Shown here: positions 34,521-43,584 of the stretch, piece after piece | How the letters are laid out: each line of letters opens with the position of its first letter | Numbering within the stretch: position 1 is the first letter of the stretch | Assembly: GCF_027944115.1 (NCBI RefSeq) | Contig: NZ_JAPJZI010000001.1 | Location: 4,154,001-4,218,000 of the forward strand | Reading direction: 5' to 3' | Origin: Hoeflea prorocentri | GTDB taxonomy: Bacteria > Pseudomonadota > Alphaproteobacteria > Rhizobiales > Rhizobiaceae | DNA length: 64,000 nucleotides | Made by a program: the position numbers and the translations under genes | Notes under the pieces: model-generated | Seen by the model: only the letters and a program-made list of their open reading frames with translations | Told to the model about the DNA's origin: nothing | Databases searched by the model: none

Positions 34521-35459
34521 TTAATCTGTGAACTCATACTCATATTCTTCGTAATAGCAGAATTCGTCGCGACATTCGTCCATGTCTTCCGGAATCTGAT
34601 TGTCGAACAGCTCGTCGTCGAACAGATCGTTCAGCGGCGGGAAGTCGCCGCCCGGAAGGTTGAATGAGTCCTGACCCGACAGGCCTTCGCCGGTTTCCGT
34701 ATCGCCCCGGAAGGCGGGGCCGTTCGGCAAGGTGCGCAGGTAGAAATCGAAATATTCCAGGATCGCATCGGTGATCTTGATCGGGCCGATCGGCGCCTGT
34801 CCGGGGCCCGGAACGAAGACGGCGTAGTTCGGCGAGGAAATGGTCTTGGTGCCGGCGCCATTGCCGACCCGGATGATGCCGTTATTGGACAGCGAATTGG
34901 TGCCGCGGCCCGGGCCACGCAGAACCACGAGAAGCGCCTTTCCCGAATCGGCACTGTCGGTTGAAAATCCGAGGAGTTTCGCGAGCTTGATCGCATCCTC
35001 GCCGACGACGCCTTCGAACATCGTGCCGCGAATGCCGATCGTTGCCGACGGCGTTTCAATATTGGCCTTGGTGGGATTGGCCTTGCCGATCCGTCCACTC
35101 ATGAAACGGAATGCGCCTTTGAGGACCTTTCCGCTCATCTCGCCGGCCTTTTGATCCGGATCGTAGACAAACCGGTCGATGATCATCTCGCAGTTCTCAC
35201 CAATGGTGAAAACCGATTCGTCCAGCAACAGGATCTGCAGGGCGCTTTGCTGTTTGGTCAGAACCTCGTCCTGCAGCAGGATGCTTTCATCGACACTGGC
35301 CCGGCGCTGGTCGGCGGCCGCGCCACTCCTGACGAACACTTTGCCCCGGATGGCGGCGCTGACGCCAATCTTGGCTTCAGCATAGGCGTCGGCGGTCCAA
35401 AGCAGCGGTCCGGCCATCAAAGCGGCAAGGCTCATTGTCATCAATTTGCGGGCATTCAT
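34521..35459 (-). CDS. FecR-domain exported protein with acidic C-terminal tail
   Basis: The 312-residue protein has a Sec signal peptide (LMTMSLAALMAGPLLWTADAYA). A FecR domain follows (about residues 40-140: VFVRSGAAADQRRASV, LQDEVLTKQQSALQILLLDE, ATIGIRGTMFEG), of the kind found in surface and periplasmic signalling proteins. The last ~35 residues are very acidic, with Tyr and two Cys (ECRDEFCYYEEYEYEF). ATG 35459 is preceded by GGAG. It is the second gene of a - strand pair with the beta-barrel gene, divergent from the CHASE2 cyclase. Confidence 0.85.
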   Translation of the reverse strand: MNARKLMTMSLAALMAGPLLWTADAYAEAKIGVSAAIRGKVFVRSGAAADQRRASVDESILLQDEVLTKQQSALQILLLDESVFTIGENCEMIIDRFVYDPDQKAGEMSGKVLKGAFRFMSGRIGKANPTKANIETPSATIGIRGTMFEGVVGEDAIKLAKLLGFSTDSADSGKALLVVLRGPGRGTNSLSNNGIIRVGNGAGTKTISSPNYAVFVPGPGQAPIGPIKITDAILEYFDFYLRTLPNGPAFRGDTETGEGLSGQDSFNLPGGDFPPLNDLFDDELFDNQIPEDMDECRDEFCYYEEYEYEFTD

Positions 35460-35515
35460 GGGATTGCTCCGTCTCGGTTTGTTCGCCCCGGTCATATCAG
35501 GCGGCCTTAGCCGCT

Positions 35516-36817
35516 CTAATTTGCGAACCGCTTGATCAGCATAATGTCGGCGGACACGCTGTCGGCGTCAAAATTCGGTATATTGGAGTTCTGGTTCAGG
35601 TAGTTCACGCCGACCTGCAGATTGACATTGGAAGTCACTTCGGAGCCGGTGATGTTCACCTTTTCCAGGAGCAGGTCCAGCGGCGCGCCATAGGCCAGCC
35701 GTGTCTTGAACCGCCTGTCCTCGCGTGTCACCGTTGCCGAATAGTTCGGATCGGGTTGCTCATAATCCTGCCAGCGATAGGAGGCGGATGCGAGGACGTA
35801 TTGGCCCTGTCCGATCAGTACAAGCGCGTTTGCGGCGATTTCCAGCGCATCGTAGCTGTAGCTGTCGTTGCGGGCGTCCTTGAAGGAGCCGCTGACGCGT
35901 GCCGTAAACCTGCTTTTTTCGGTGGGACGAACGGTGACACCGCCTGTGGCTCTCGCCAACCAGCCGTTGCGGGCGCTCCCGACCGAATCGGTCGAGACAA
36001 TCTGGTAGTTCTGGAACACGCCCTTGCCGCCGGCAAAAACGGTCAGCTGCGGGTTGATAGCATATTTTGCCGTTGCGCCGCCGCCATTATCGTTGCGGTA
36101 ATTCTGGCCGTCGAGCCACAGCGTATCGACCGTGCCGTAGGGCGTGATCTGCAAGTCTTCGAAGAAGAAGGTCGCACCGGCCTTCACACCGCCGGTGATG
36201 TAGTCGGCTTCGTCGACCTTGAACTGCTCGTTGAGATCGGTCGCACCCTGAACAAAGAGGAAGTTTCCGCCGCCGCCGGGGATATCATGTTCGATCCGCG
36301 CCGTGGCCCCCGCCTGGAACGCCCCGTCGACCCTTTTGTCGGTATCGAGCGGATTGCCGTTCAGGTCGTTATCGGAATTGGTTGTCAGGTCCGGATTGCT
36401 GTCGACACGCAGGCCGGTCGCAATGCGTCCGGTCAGGCGTGTCGCTTTGGACTGCGCGGTTGCCAGCGCCAGATACCTGTTGACCTCACGGCTTTGCGAC
36501 GGGCTGAGCGGCCGATCCGACAGGATCGTCAGCTCCCGCTTCGCGCCGGCCATGTCATCCAGCCGATAAAGGACCAGCGCATAAAACAGACGCGCGGAGT
36601 CCCAATTGGGCTGAAGCAGCAATAGCCGTTCCAGCGCCGCAGAGGCCTGCTCGAGATCGCCCTTTATCACCTGCTGTTGCGCATAGAGATAATTGAGCTC
36701 AAGATCGTCGGGATTGGCGAGAATCTGATCATACGTCACGTCATCCGCAGCCGCTGTCGTAGCGGTTGCGATCAACAAGACCGTAGACAAAACAAAATTC
36801 TTCAATAGTTTCAGCAT
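35516..36817 (-). CDS. Outer-membrane beta-barrel protein with N-terminal TPR region (surface lipoprotein assembly modifier-like)
   Basis: The 433-residue protein has a signal peptide (FVLSTVLLIATATTAAA). Two to three TPR-like helix pairs follow (LELNYLYAQQQVIKGDLEQA, LERLLLLQPNWDSARLFYAL). A C-terminal ~280 residues of alternating amphipathic strands end in MLIKRFAN, with a terminal Phe-X-Asn as in outer-membrane barrels. It resembles the DUF560/Slam layout. ATG 36817 is my choice; 36832 or 36853 would add residues ahead of the signal peptide. It is 56 bases from the FecR gene. Confidence 0.75.
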   Translation of the reverse strand: MLKLLKNFVLSTVLLIATATTAAADDVTYDQILANPDDLELNYLYAQQQVIKGDLEQASAALERLLLLQPNWDSARLFYALVLYRLDDMAGAKRELTILSDRPLSPSQSREVNRYLALATAQSKATRLTGRIATGLRVDSNPDLTTNSDNDLNGNPLDTDKRVDGAFQAGATARIEHDIPGGGGNFLFVQGATDLNEQFKVDEADYITGGVKAGATFFFEDLQITPYGTVDTLWLDGQNYRNDNGGGATAKYAINPQLTVFAGGKGVFQNYQIVSTDSVGSARNGWLARATGGVTVRPTEKSRFTARVSGSFKDARNDSYSYDALEIAANALVLIGQGQYVLASASYRWQDYEQPDPNYSATVTREDRRFKTRLAYGAPLDLLLEKVNITGSEVTSNVNLQVGVNYLNQNSNIPNFDADSVSADIMLIKRFAN

Positions 36818-36849
36818 GTCCCCACTCAACATGCGCCTGGTGAAGAAAT

Positions 36850-36879
36850 ACATTAGGACAGTTTTAATGCATTTGTAAA
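36850..36879 (-). promoter_or_regulatory. Candidate promoter of the beta-barrel/FecR pair
   Basis: On the - strand, TTTACA (36879-36874) and TAATGT (36855-36850) are spaced 18 bases apart, in the AT-rich divergent region between the beta-barrel gene and the cyclase gene. The match is moderate. The surrounding ~120 bases are clearly more AT-rich than the genes. Confidence 0.35.
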
Positions 36880-36939
36880 TGAATTGCTTGTTTCATTCGT
36901 TTAAATTCTTTTGCGGCAAATATAATCAAGAGGCAAAAC

Positions 36940-39153
36940 TTGTATTTCTGGAAAAGCCGCTCCCCAACATTGATGGCTGCCTATGCCGGCTTGATGTCCC
37001 TCATTATACTGTTTGCCGCAGCATCTTTCGGTGCTCCGCTCTTCGACCGGCTGTCGTCGCTTGTATTTGACGAGTACCAGCGGATCAACCCGCGCGAACC
37101 GGCCGGCGCTCCGCTGTTAATCGTTGATATTGATGAGAAATCACTGGACGAGCTCGGACAGTGGCCCTGGCCGAGATCACAGATCGCGCTTCTGGTCGAG
37201 CGGCTCGGAGAGCTGGGCGCGGCGGTGATTGCCTTCGATATCGCCTTTGCCGAGGCGGACAGAACATCCCTTCAGCAGACGCTGGACGAACTGCGGGCTG
37301 CGGGCGCGGATATCGCCTTTCCCGAGGGTGTTCCCGAACTTGACAATGATGCTGTGTTTGCCAGGACACTGGCGGCCAATCCGACGGTGACAGGCCTTGC
37401 GCTGACCAATGAGCTCGAATCAGAATTGCCGGGACCGAAGGCCGGTTTCGCCTTCGCGGGCCGGGACCCAACGGAAATCCTGCCGTCCTATCGCGGCGGG
37501 CTTCATAACCTGACCATTTTTGACGAAGCGGCACTTGGGCTCGGCTTTTTCAGTTTTCCGCCCGCCGTCGACGGTATTGTCCGCAAGGTTCCTCTGGTCG
37601 CCTCGGCCCATGGCAAACTCTATCCCTCCCTCGGCATGGAAGCACTGCGCGTTGCCCAGCAGGCGTCGAATTTTGTCGTCGTCAGCACGGGAGCCAGCGG
37701 CGAGGCGGAAGCCGGCGCACCGGCCATCGTCAGCGTACGCACCGGTGCGTTCGACGCGCCGACCGACGGGGCCGGTCAGCTTTGGCTCTACTATTCCGGC
37801 AAGGTCGCAGACAATACGATGTCGGCGAGTGAAATCCTCGGCAAAGCTCCCGACCTGCCAGCGCTCGAAGGGCGTATTGCAGGGCATATCGTGCTCATCG
37901 GCACCAGTGCCGTCGGGCTGCGCGACCTTGTGGTCACGCCGCTCGGTTCCGGCGTTCCGGGCGTTTCCGTCCATGCCGAGCTTATCGATCAGGTCCTGTC
38001 CAGGACCTTCCTGAGCCGGCCGGATTACATGCCGGGGCTTGAATATTTTCTCGCCATTTCCGTGGCCGCGCTGCTCATTTTCACCATTCGCCCGGGCCGT
38101 CCGTTCATGGGCGCATCCGTTGCAACACTTCTTTTCGTCTCGGTCTTCGGCCTGTCCTGGTATCTGTTTTCAGAACGGCATGTGCTGCTTGATCCGCTTT
38201 TGCCGTCGCTGGCGACGGTGCTTGTTTTTGTTGCCGTGACAATCGCTCAATATCTGACCAGCGAGCGCGAAAAGCGCTTCATTCGCAGCGCTTTCGGACG
38301 GTATCTGTCACCGGCCATGGTGAGCAGGCTGTCCGTCGATCCGAAATCGTTGAAGCTGGGCGGTGAGTTGAAGGAACTGACCCTGCTCTTTTGCGATATT
38401 CGCGGTTTTACTTCTCTTTCGGAAAATCTCGATCCGGAAGGCCTCACACGTCTGCTCAACGAATTCCTGACGCCGATGACCGACGAACTGCTCCAGTCCG
38501 GCGCAACAATCGACAAATATATGGGCGATGCCATCATGGCGTTCTGGAACGCGCCGCTTGAAGTGCCCGATCACCGGGCTGCCGCGCGCGGCGCGGCTCT
38601 CGGAATGATACGCCGGCTCAGTGAACTCAACAAGGAATCGCAAGCCGAAATCCGCATCGGTATAGGCCTTAACACGGGCCCCTGCTGCGTCGGCAATCTC
38701 GGTTCGTCTCAGCGTTTCAACTATTCCGCAATCGGTGATGCCGTCAACGTTGCGGCGCGGATAGAAAGCATCACAAAAAGCTACGGGCTTTCCGTTCTCC
38801 TGGCCGAGTCGGTGCTCGACACGGTCAGCACAGAAGACAATGGACAGGTTCTTTTCGAGGTCGACAGCGTCCAGGTTGTCGGCCGCGACGAACCGCTGGT
38901 TCTCTACACCGTGTTTGAGGAGGCCGAGCTTGATGGCATGAGCCGGCTCGAACTTGAGCGTGCGCAGAGTGCATTTCTGACCAGTTACCGGTCGGGCGAT
39001 TTCGAATCAGCCTTCGTACAGGCAAAGTCTCTTGAGGAATCGGCGCCGCAGGTGCTGCGCCAACTCTACGGGGTTTACATGACGCGACTGTCTGAATTCG
39101 TTACGTCACCGCCATCAAACTGGACCGGCGTCTTCCGGTTCGACCAGAAGTAA
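36940..39153 (+). CDS. CHASE2-domain adenylate cyclase (class III)
   Basis: The 737-residue protein has one N-terminal helix, a periplasmic CHASE2 sensor (about 35-345: LLIVDIDEKSLDELGQWPWP, IAFDIAFAE, LIGTSAVGLRDLVVTPLG), three membrane helices (~367-440) and a cytoplasmic class III cyclase domain. The cyclase has both metal Asp residues (LLFCDIRGFTSL at ~482 and YMGDAIMAFW at ~526), the adenine-selecting Lys (IDKYMGD), AIGDAVN and the transition-state Asn/Arg (NVAARIE). All catalytic residues look intact, so it should make cAMP. The TTG start at 36940 follows AAGAGG at 36928-36933; the next ATG (36973) would cut the first helix. Confidence 0.9.
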   Translation: MYFWKSRSPTLMAAYAGLMSLIILFAAASFGAPLFDRLSSLVFDEYQRINPREPAGAPLLIVDIDEKSLDELGQWPWPRSQIALLVERLGELGAAVIAFDIAFAEADRTSLQQTLDELRAAGADIAFPEGVPELDNDAVFARTLAANPTVTGLALTNELESELPGPKAGFAFAGRDPTEILPSYRGGLHNLTIFDEAALGLGFFSFPPAVDGIVRKVPLVASAHGKLYPSLGMEALRVAQQASNFVVVSTGASGEAEAGAPAIVSVRTGAFDAPTDGAGQLWLYYSGKVADNTMSASEILGKAPDLPALEGRIAGHIVLIGTSAVGLRDLVVTPLGSGVPGVSVHAELIDQVLSRTFLSRPDYMPGLEYFLAISVAALLIFTIRPGRPFMGASVATLLFVSVFGLSWYLFSERHVLLDPLLPSLATVLVFVAVTIAQYLTSEREKRFIRSAFGRYLSPAMVSRLSVDPKSLKLGGELKELTLLFCDIRGFTSLSENLDPEGLTRLLNEFLTPMTDELLQSGATIDKYMGDAIMAFWNAPLEVPDHRAAARGAALGMIRRLSELNKESQAEIRIGIGLNTGPCCVGNLGSSQRFNYSAIGDAVNVAARIESITKSYGLSVLLAESVLDTVSTEDNGQVLFEVDSVQVVGRDEPLVLYTVFEEAELDGMSRLELERAQSAFLTSYRSGDFESAFVQAKSLEESAPQVLRQLYGVYMTRLSEFVTSPPSNWTGVFRFDQK

Positions 39154-39317
39154 GCCGGTCCGATCTCGTGTCGGCCGCCATTTGCCCAAAATCAGGCCGC
39201 GGCGGTGCCCGCTTCGTCGATAGCGCTCCCGGCCTGTGCGTTGTCCGCCAGGGTGAACGGCCTCATGGGCTTTGAAACGAAAGTCCAAAGGGCAGCCGGG
39301 CGGGTTCCAAAAGCCGG

Positions 39318-39947
39318 CTACGTATTGCCAAGCCGCTCCATATTCCTCTGAAACATTCTTTTGGCATTGTCGTGCGCATGCGCCGCTGAAAAGACCTGGG
39401 GCGCGGACCAGTTCGGATTGTCACCGACAAACAGCTCAAAGAAACCGATGGCGGTCGCGCTGTCCTCGCAGGCGTTCTCCTTGAATGACCACCAGGTCCG
39501 TATGTTCTCGAACTCCGGCGCTATGTCCGTCTCGAGATCGAGTTCCTGAGCAATGACTGCCGCTCTCACATTCATGCAGAAAGCGAGATAGGCATACCCT
39601 TCCGGCCAGAAATAGGCCGGGTTGCTGCGATTGACATTTTCCGGAAGCCGCACCGCCTTGAGCGGTTTCCCATCAACAAGTTCCCGCAACATGGCGCCCG
39701 CCGCGAATGTGATGTAGTTGGCCTTCGCCTCGGCATCGGACGGTTTCTGCCCCTCGAAGGTCTTGACCCAGTCAAGAAAGACGGCGCGCAGTTTCGACCG
39801 GTCGATCTCGAACTCGATACCGGTATCAGCCGAAAGCTCGCTGATCTGGCTGGAAAACGCCTGGACAAACCAGCGCAGGCGCCGGACAGCCTTACGCAAG
39901 GGCTTGTCCTCAGCCTGCGGGAAATGTGTGCGCGGCAATTTTGCCAA
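39318..39947 (-). CDS. Protein of unknown function, pair member 1
   Basis: A soluble-looking protein of ~209 residues without signal peptide or membrane helix, helical in character (KAVRRLRWFVQAFSSQISEL, NYITFAAGAMLRELVDGKPL). Trp/Phe-rich stretches occur (YFWPEGYAYLAFCMNVRAAV, TWWSFKENACEDSATAIGFF). I do not recognise a family. The start is uncertain: TTG 39947 has GGGAGG five bases upstream, whereas TTG 39965 lies 2 bases after the preceding stop without a site. It probably works with the gene just upstream, to which it is tightly linked. Confidence 0.6.
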   Translation of the reverse strand: MAKLPRTHFPQAEDKPLRKAVRRLRWFVQAFSSQISELSADTGIEFEIDRSKLRAVFLDWVKTFEGQKPSDAEAKANYITFAAGAMLRELVDGKPLKAVRLPENVNRSNPAYFWPEGYAYLAFCMNVRAAVIAQELDLETDIAPEFENIRTWWSFKENACEDSATAIGFFELFVGDNPNWSAPQVFSAAHAHDNAKRMFQRNMERLGNT

Positions 39948-39967
39948 ACGATCCTCCCAGAGCAAGT

Positions 39968-40699
39968 CTAGACAATATTGAGGAGCTGTTCGAACAGTTC
40001 AACGGTCTGGCCGCTATCGGTCCGGGCTTCCAGGATTTGTGCCAGATGATCCTGGGTCACGGCGCAGCAGATCTCGACCAGGTCCTGCTCACCGGCAACA
40101 TCGATATCGCGCGGCAGGAAAAACCAAAGCGCCGTGGAAAACGCCGCGCCGACAACAGCGGGAATGCGCTCATCCTCGTCTGCCGACCGGGTCGGCTCGA
40201 CAAGGCGGAAGGCGCCTCTGTCGAGAACGGTGCGGAACAATTTGTCGGCCATGGCTGCTGGCTGTTCCGGTGCATTCCTGCGGATCTGGTTGATGCAATC
40301 AAGGCAGATCGTCTCGCTGAGCAGAAGGTCGTCGGACCCCAATTGCCCGGCCGACCAGGCAAGCCCGAAATACAAGGCGGCTGCGGCTTCTTCGGGCGTA
40401 CGGCCCGCATCTCGCGGATTGTATCCATTCGCTCCGAAAAACGACCTTTCAGGCAAAGTTGCCTTTTTCAACGGTCCACCGATGATCGACGATGACGTTG
40501 TCTCGATTTCCTGGGAAATCCTGTCCATTTTCTTCACGACGCGCGACGTGATATCGCCGATCGGCCTCGGCAGGACCTTGTGTTCCTCATCGGCGATCAG
40601 ATGACCCGACTTGCGCACGGCATATCGCAAACCCCTCAGCGCATCGCGGACAAAGAGGTCAGGCAGGTTCTGGGGCTGCGTTGGCTTGCGCTTATCCAT
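39968..40699 (-). CDS. Protein of unknown function, pair member 2
   Basis: The ~243-residue soluble protein is largely helical. It has a basic N-terminus (MDKRKPTQPQNLPDLFVRDAL), RYAVRKSGHLIADEEHKVL, and a Cys pair in ICLDCINQIRRNAPEQ. No recognised motif. It starts 28 bases after the PfkB kinase stop on the same strand, so it may be read from the sugar ABC operon. ATG 40699 is preferred; GTG 40705 is an alternative. Confidence 0.6.
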   Translation of the reverse strand: MDKRKPTQPQNLPDLFVRDALRGLRYAVRKSGHLIADEEHKVLPRPIGDITSRVVKKMDRISQEIETTSSSIIGGPLKKATLPERSFFGANGYNPRDAGRTPEEAAAALYFGLAWSAGQLGSDDLLLSETICLDCINQIRRNAPEQPAAMADKLFRTVLDRGAFRLVEPTRSADEDERIPAVVGAAFSTALWFFLPRDIDVAGEQDLVEICCAVTQDHLAQILEARTDSGQTVELFEQLLNIV

Positions 40700-40726
40700 C
40701 GTCACTCGAAAATCCAGTTACAGAGC

Positions 40727-41668
40727 CTATTTTGTGGGCGTTCGCTCCATGAAATCAATAGTGTTTTTCAGGTTTGTGATCACGGCCTGGGACCCGAGAC
40801 CCATCGCATTTTGAGCAGACGATGCCTGACCGAGCCTTATACAGTCTTCAACCGGGCGGCCCAGATGCAGGCCGGTCGCAAAGCCCGCGTTGAAACAGTC
40901 GCCGCATCCGCAGGTGCATACGACATCTATATCATAGGCCGGAATCTCAAATGATTTTCCGGACTGGTCGCGGTACATGGCACCCATTTCGCCAAGCGTC
41001 AAAATGACGGCGCCGGCACCCTTGGAAAGTATATAGTCCGAAATCTCGTTAAAGTCAGTCAATCCCGACAGAGCCATGGCCTCTTCCTCGGAGGGCATGA
41101 AATAGTCGGTATAGGGCAAAAGCGGCTCAACAAGACCCGCATCGTCCTTGGTGGATGCGAATACATCAAGCGTTGTCTTGCAGCCCTTATGCCGTGCCGC
41201 CTGCATGATCTCCCGCGTGCGGCCCTTGTCCATACGGTCCATCAGACCGACGCCGCCGACATGAAGGATATTGGTATCGAGCACCCGGTCGACATCCTCG
41301 TCTTCGATATAGAACGCGCCGGTCGCGCCTTTCTTGTGAAGGGCGGGGCGCGCGCCATCGGGGCGGGTCGTGACAATCGACGAGGAGGTCGAAACCCCCT
41401 CGCAGAGCTGCATGTTGGCGGTATCGACCCCGAAGCTCTGCAGTTTTGCAATCACCCAGGCGCCCATATCGTCAGGGCCAACACCTCCGACAGCCTGGAC
41501 TTTCAGTCCGTGTTTTGCGGCGACAATCGAGGCCGAACCGGCCGCTCCCGAGACGGCCAGCGTCAACTCGTCGATAAAGTAGGTGTCGCCTCCGGGCGGG
41601 ATGTTGGTGACCGGGCGGCCGAGGCAATCAAAAGTGTAGAACCCAATGGAGGTATAGTCGAAGCTCAT
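40727..41668 (-). CDS. PfkB/ribokinase-family carbohydrate kinase
   Basis: The 313-residue kinase has an N-terminal substrate region (PPGGDTYFIDELTLAVSGAA, with GGVGPDDMGAWV as the PfkB signature-1-like segment) and the C-terminal catalytic loop CTCGCGDCFNAGFATGLHLG. There GCGDCF replaces the usual GAGDxF, with the catalytic Asp kept. The sugar is not evident. It lies 5 bases after the MalK-like ATPase gene, so it should phosphorylate the imported sugar or polyol or a product of it. Confidence 0.9.
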   Translation of the reverse strand: MSFDYTSIGFYTFDCLGRPVTNIPPGGDTYFIDELTLAVSGAAGSASIVAAKHGLKVQAVGGVGPDDMGAWVIAKLQSFGVDTANMQLCEGVSTSSSIVTTRPDGARPALHKKGATGAFYIEDEDVDRVLDTNILHVGGVGLMDRMDKGRTREIMQAARHKGCKTTLDVFASTKDDAGLVEPLLPYTDYFMPSEEEAMALSGLTDFNEISDYILSKGAGAVILTLGEMGAMYRDQSGKSFEIPAYDIDVVCTCGCGDCFNAGFATGLHLGRPVEDCIRLGQASSAQNAMGLGSQAVITNLKNTIDFMERTPTK

Positions 41669-41673
41669 ATGCG

Positions 41674-42732
41674 TTACGTTATCCGTCTGCCACTTTCGGA
41701 ATCAAAGAAATACACCCGTTCGGTATCGAAGACGATCCGTTCCTCGCTTCCCAGATCCGCGCGGTAACTGCGATCGGTCTTGACCTCAAAATTCAAATCG
41801 CCGGTTCTCATCGTCAGATAGGTAAGGTCTCCGGTCGGTTCCACACCATAGACAGAGCCGCGGAAGTGGCCGGGACCGGCATCGCCCCTTGCCACCATGC
41901 AGTCCTCCGGGCGTATACCCAGCGAGGTCGGCCCGCTGTGATCGATCTTAACGTCGGGAATTTCTATCCCATCAGAGCGGAACGTACGGTCCTCGATCAC
42001 GCCCGAGACGATATTCATCGGCGGTGAGCCGATGAAGGAGGCGACAAATGTGTTGGCCGGGTCCGAGTAGATTTCATCAGGCGTTCCGATCTGCTGGATC
42101 AGGCCCGATTCCATCACAACGATCCGGTCGGCCAGGGTCATGGCCTCGATCTGATCGTGGGTGACGTAAACCGTGGTGATTTTGAGTTGGCGCTGCAGAT
42201 GTTTGATCTGAACCCGCATGGCCTGGCGCAGCTTGGCGTCCAGATTGGAGAGCGGCTCATCCATCAGGAACACTTTCGGCTTGCGCACAATTGCCCGCGC
42301 CAGCGCGGCGCGCTGGCGCTGGCCGCCGGACAGGGCGCCGGGCTTGCGGTCCAGGTAATCTTCAAGTTCCACAAGTCGGGCCGCCTCGCGGACCAGATTG
42401 TCCTGCTCGGCTTTCGGCACATCGCGCATGCGCAGCGGGAAGCGGATATTCTCGTAGATCGTCATGTTGGGATAAAGGGCATAGCCCTGGAAGACCATGG
42501 CGACATCGCGGTCGCGGGCATCGACGTCGTTCACAAGTTCGCCGTCCATGCGGATGGTGCCTTCCGACGGTTCTTCCAGGCCGGCGATCATACGCATGGT
42601 CGTCGTCTTGCCGCAGCCTGAAGGGCCGAGGAACACGACCAGTTCCTCATCATTGATATCGAGATTCACATCGCGAACGCCCCAGACCGGCCCCCAGCGC
42701 TTCTGAATCCCCTCAAGTTCAATCCTAGCCAT
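41674..42732 (-). CDS. Sugar ABC transporter ATPase (MalK/UgpC type)
   Basis: The 352-residue ATPase has Walker A GPSGCGKTT, signature LSGGQRQRAALARA, Walker B VFLMDEPLSNLD and the H-loop TVYVTHDQIEAM. It also has the C-terminal TOBE/MalK-type regulatory domain (LGIRPEDCMVARG). It energises the two permeases encoded just upstream (6-base gap). This is the single-ATPase, CUT1-type layout used for oligosaccharides, polyols and glycerol-phosphate-like substrates. Confidence 0.93.
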   Translation of the reverse strand: MARIELEGIQKRWGPVWGVRDVNLDINDEELVVFLGPSGCGKTTTMRMIAGLEEPSEGTIRMDGELVNDVDARDRDVAMVFQGYALYPNMTIYENIRFPLRMRDVPKAEQDNLVREAARLVELEDYLDRKPGALSGGQRQRAALARAIVRKPKVFLMDEPLSNLDAKLRQAMRVQIKHLQRQLKITTVYVTHDQIEAMTLADRIVVMESGLIQQIGTPDEIYSDPANTFVASFIGSPPMNIVSGVIEDRTFRSDGIEIPDVKIDHSGPTSLGIRPEDCMVARGDAGPGHFRGSVYGVEPTGDLTYLTMRTGDLNFEVKTDRSYRADLGSEERIVFDTERVYFFDSESGRRIT

Positions 42733-42738
42733 AGATTT

Positions 42739-43581
42739 CTACCCCTTTACAGCACCCAGGGTCAGGCCCCGGCTAAGATGTTTCTGGATTGCAACGACGA
42801 CAATGAAAACCGGCACAAAGGCAAGGAAGGCGACGAGAGCAATCGCATTATAGATCACCCCGTCGGAGCCGCCGGTGAAGTTCGCCAGCGCCACGGACAT
42901 TGTGTAGGCCTTTGGCGTCGATGCGATCAGCAGCGTGAACAAAAACTCGTTGATGGCGAAAATCATAGCGATGACGGCGGCTGTGATGATGCCGGGCCGG
43001 ATGGCGGGAATGATGATTTCCCATAAAATTCTGAGATCACTTGCGCCGTCCGTGCGGGCCGAATCCTCAAGCTCCTTTGGAATATCCAGCATGTAGGAGC
43101 GGATGATCCAGGTCACGACGCTCAGATTGACCGCCGCATAAATCAGCATCAGGGCCCAGACGCTGTCGAGCAGCCCGGCATTGCGGAACAGGAAAAAGAT
43201 CGGAATGGCGACGATGGCGGGCGCCATCATGCGGGTCGACAGGATATAGAAGCCGATATCCTCGCGCCCGCGGTACTGGTAGCGCGCCAAAGAATAGGCC
43301 GCCGGGATGGCCAGCACGAGGTCGATGATCACCGAACCGATAATGGCCACGACAGAGTTGCGCAGATATTTCGCCATGGGCCAGTCCGACCACAGCATAT
43401 GCCAGGCATCGAGACTGAATGTCGGCCAGTAGATCGGCTGCGGCGTGATGATCTCGGTTCTGGGGCGCAGACCGATGGACAGGAACCAGAGCACCGGAGC
43501 AAGGCAGAAGAGCGCCCAGGAGCCCAAAATGAGGTAGCGGATCCAAAGTCTTTCGCCACCGCTGCGTCTGATCGATGCCAT
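42739..43581 (-). CDS. Sugar ABC transporter permease (MalG type)
   Basis: The 280-residue membrane protein has six helices and the MalG-type coupling motif KELEDSARTDGASDLRILWE followed by IIPAIRPGIITAAV. The N-terminus (WIRYLILGSWALFCLAPVLW) is the usual first helix. It pairs with the MalF-type permease 3 bases upstream. Confidence 0.92.
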   Translation of the reverse strand: MASIRRSGGERLWIRYLILGSWALFCLAPVLWFLSIGLRPRTEIITPQPIYWPTFSLDAWHMLWSDWPMAKYLRNSVVAIIGSVIIDLVLAIPAAYSLARYQYRGREDIGFYILSTRMMAPAIVAIPIFFLFRNAGLLDSVWALMLIYAAVNLSVVTWIIRSYMLDIPKELEDSARTDGASDLRILWEIIIPAIRPGIITAAVIAMIFAINEFLFTLLIASTPKAYTMSVALANFTGGSDGVIYNAIALVAFLAFVPVFIVVVAIQKHLSRGLTLGAVKG

Positions 43582-43584
43582 GGC

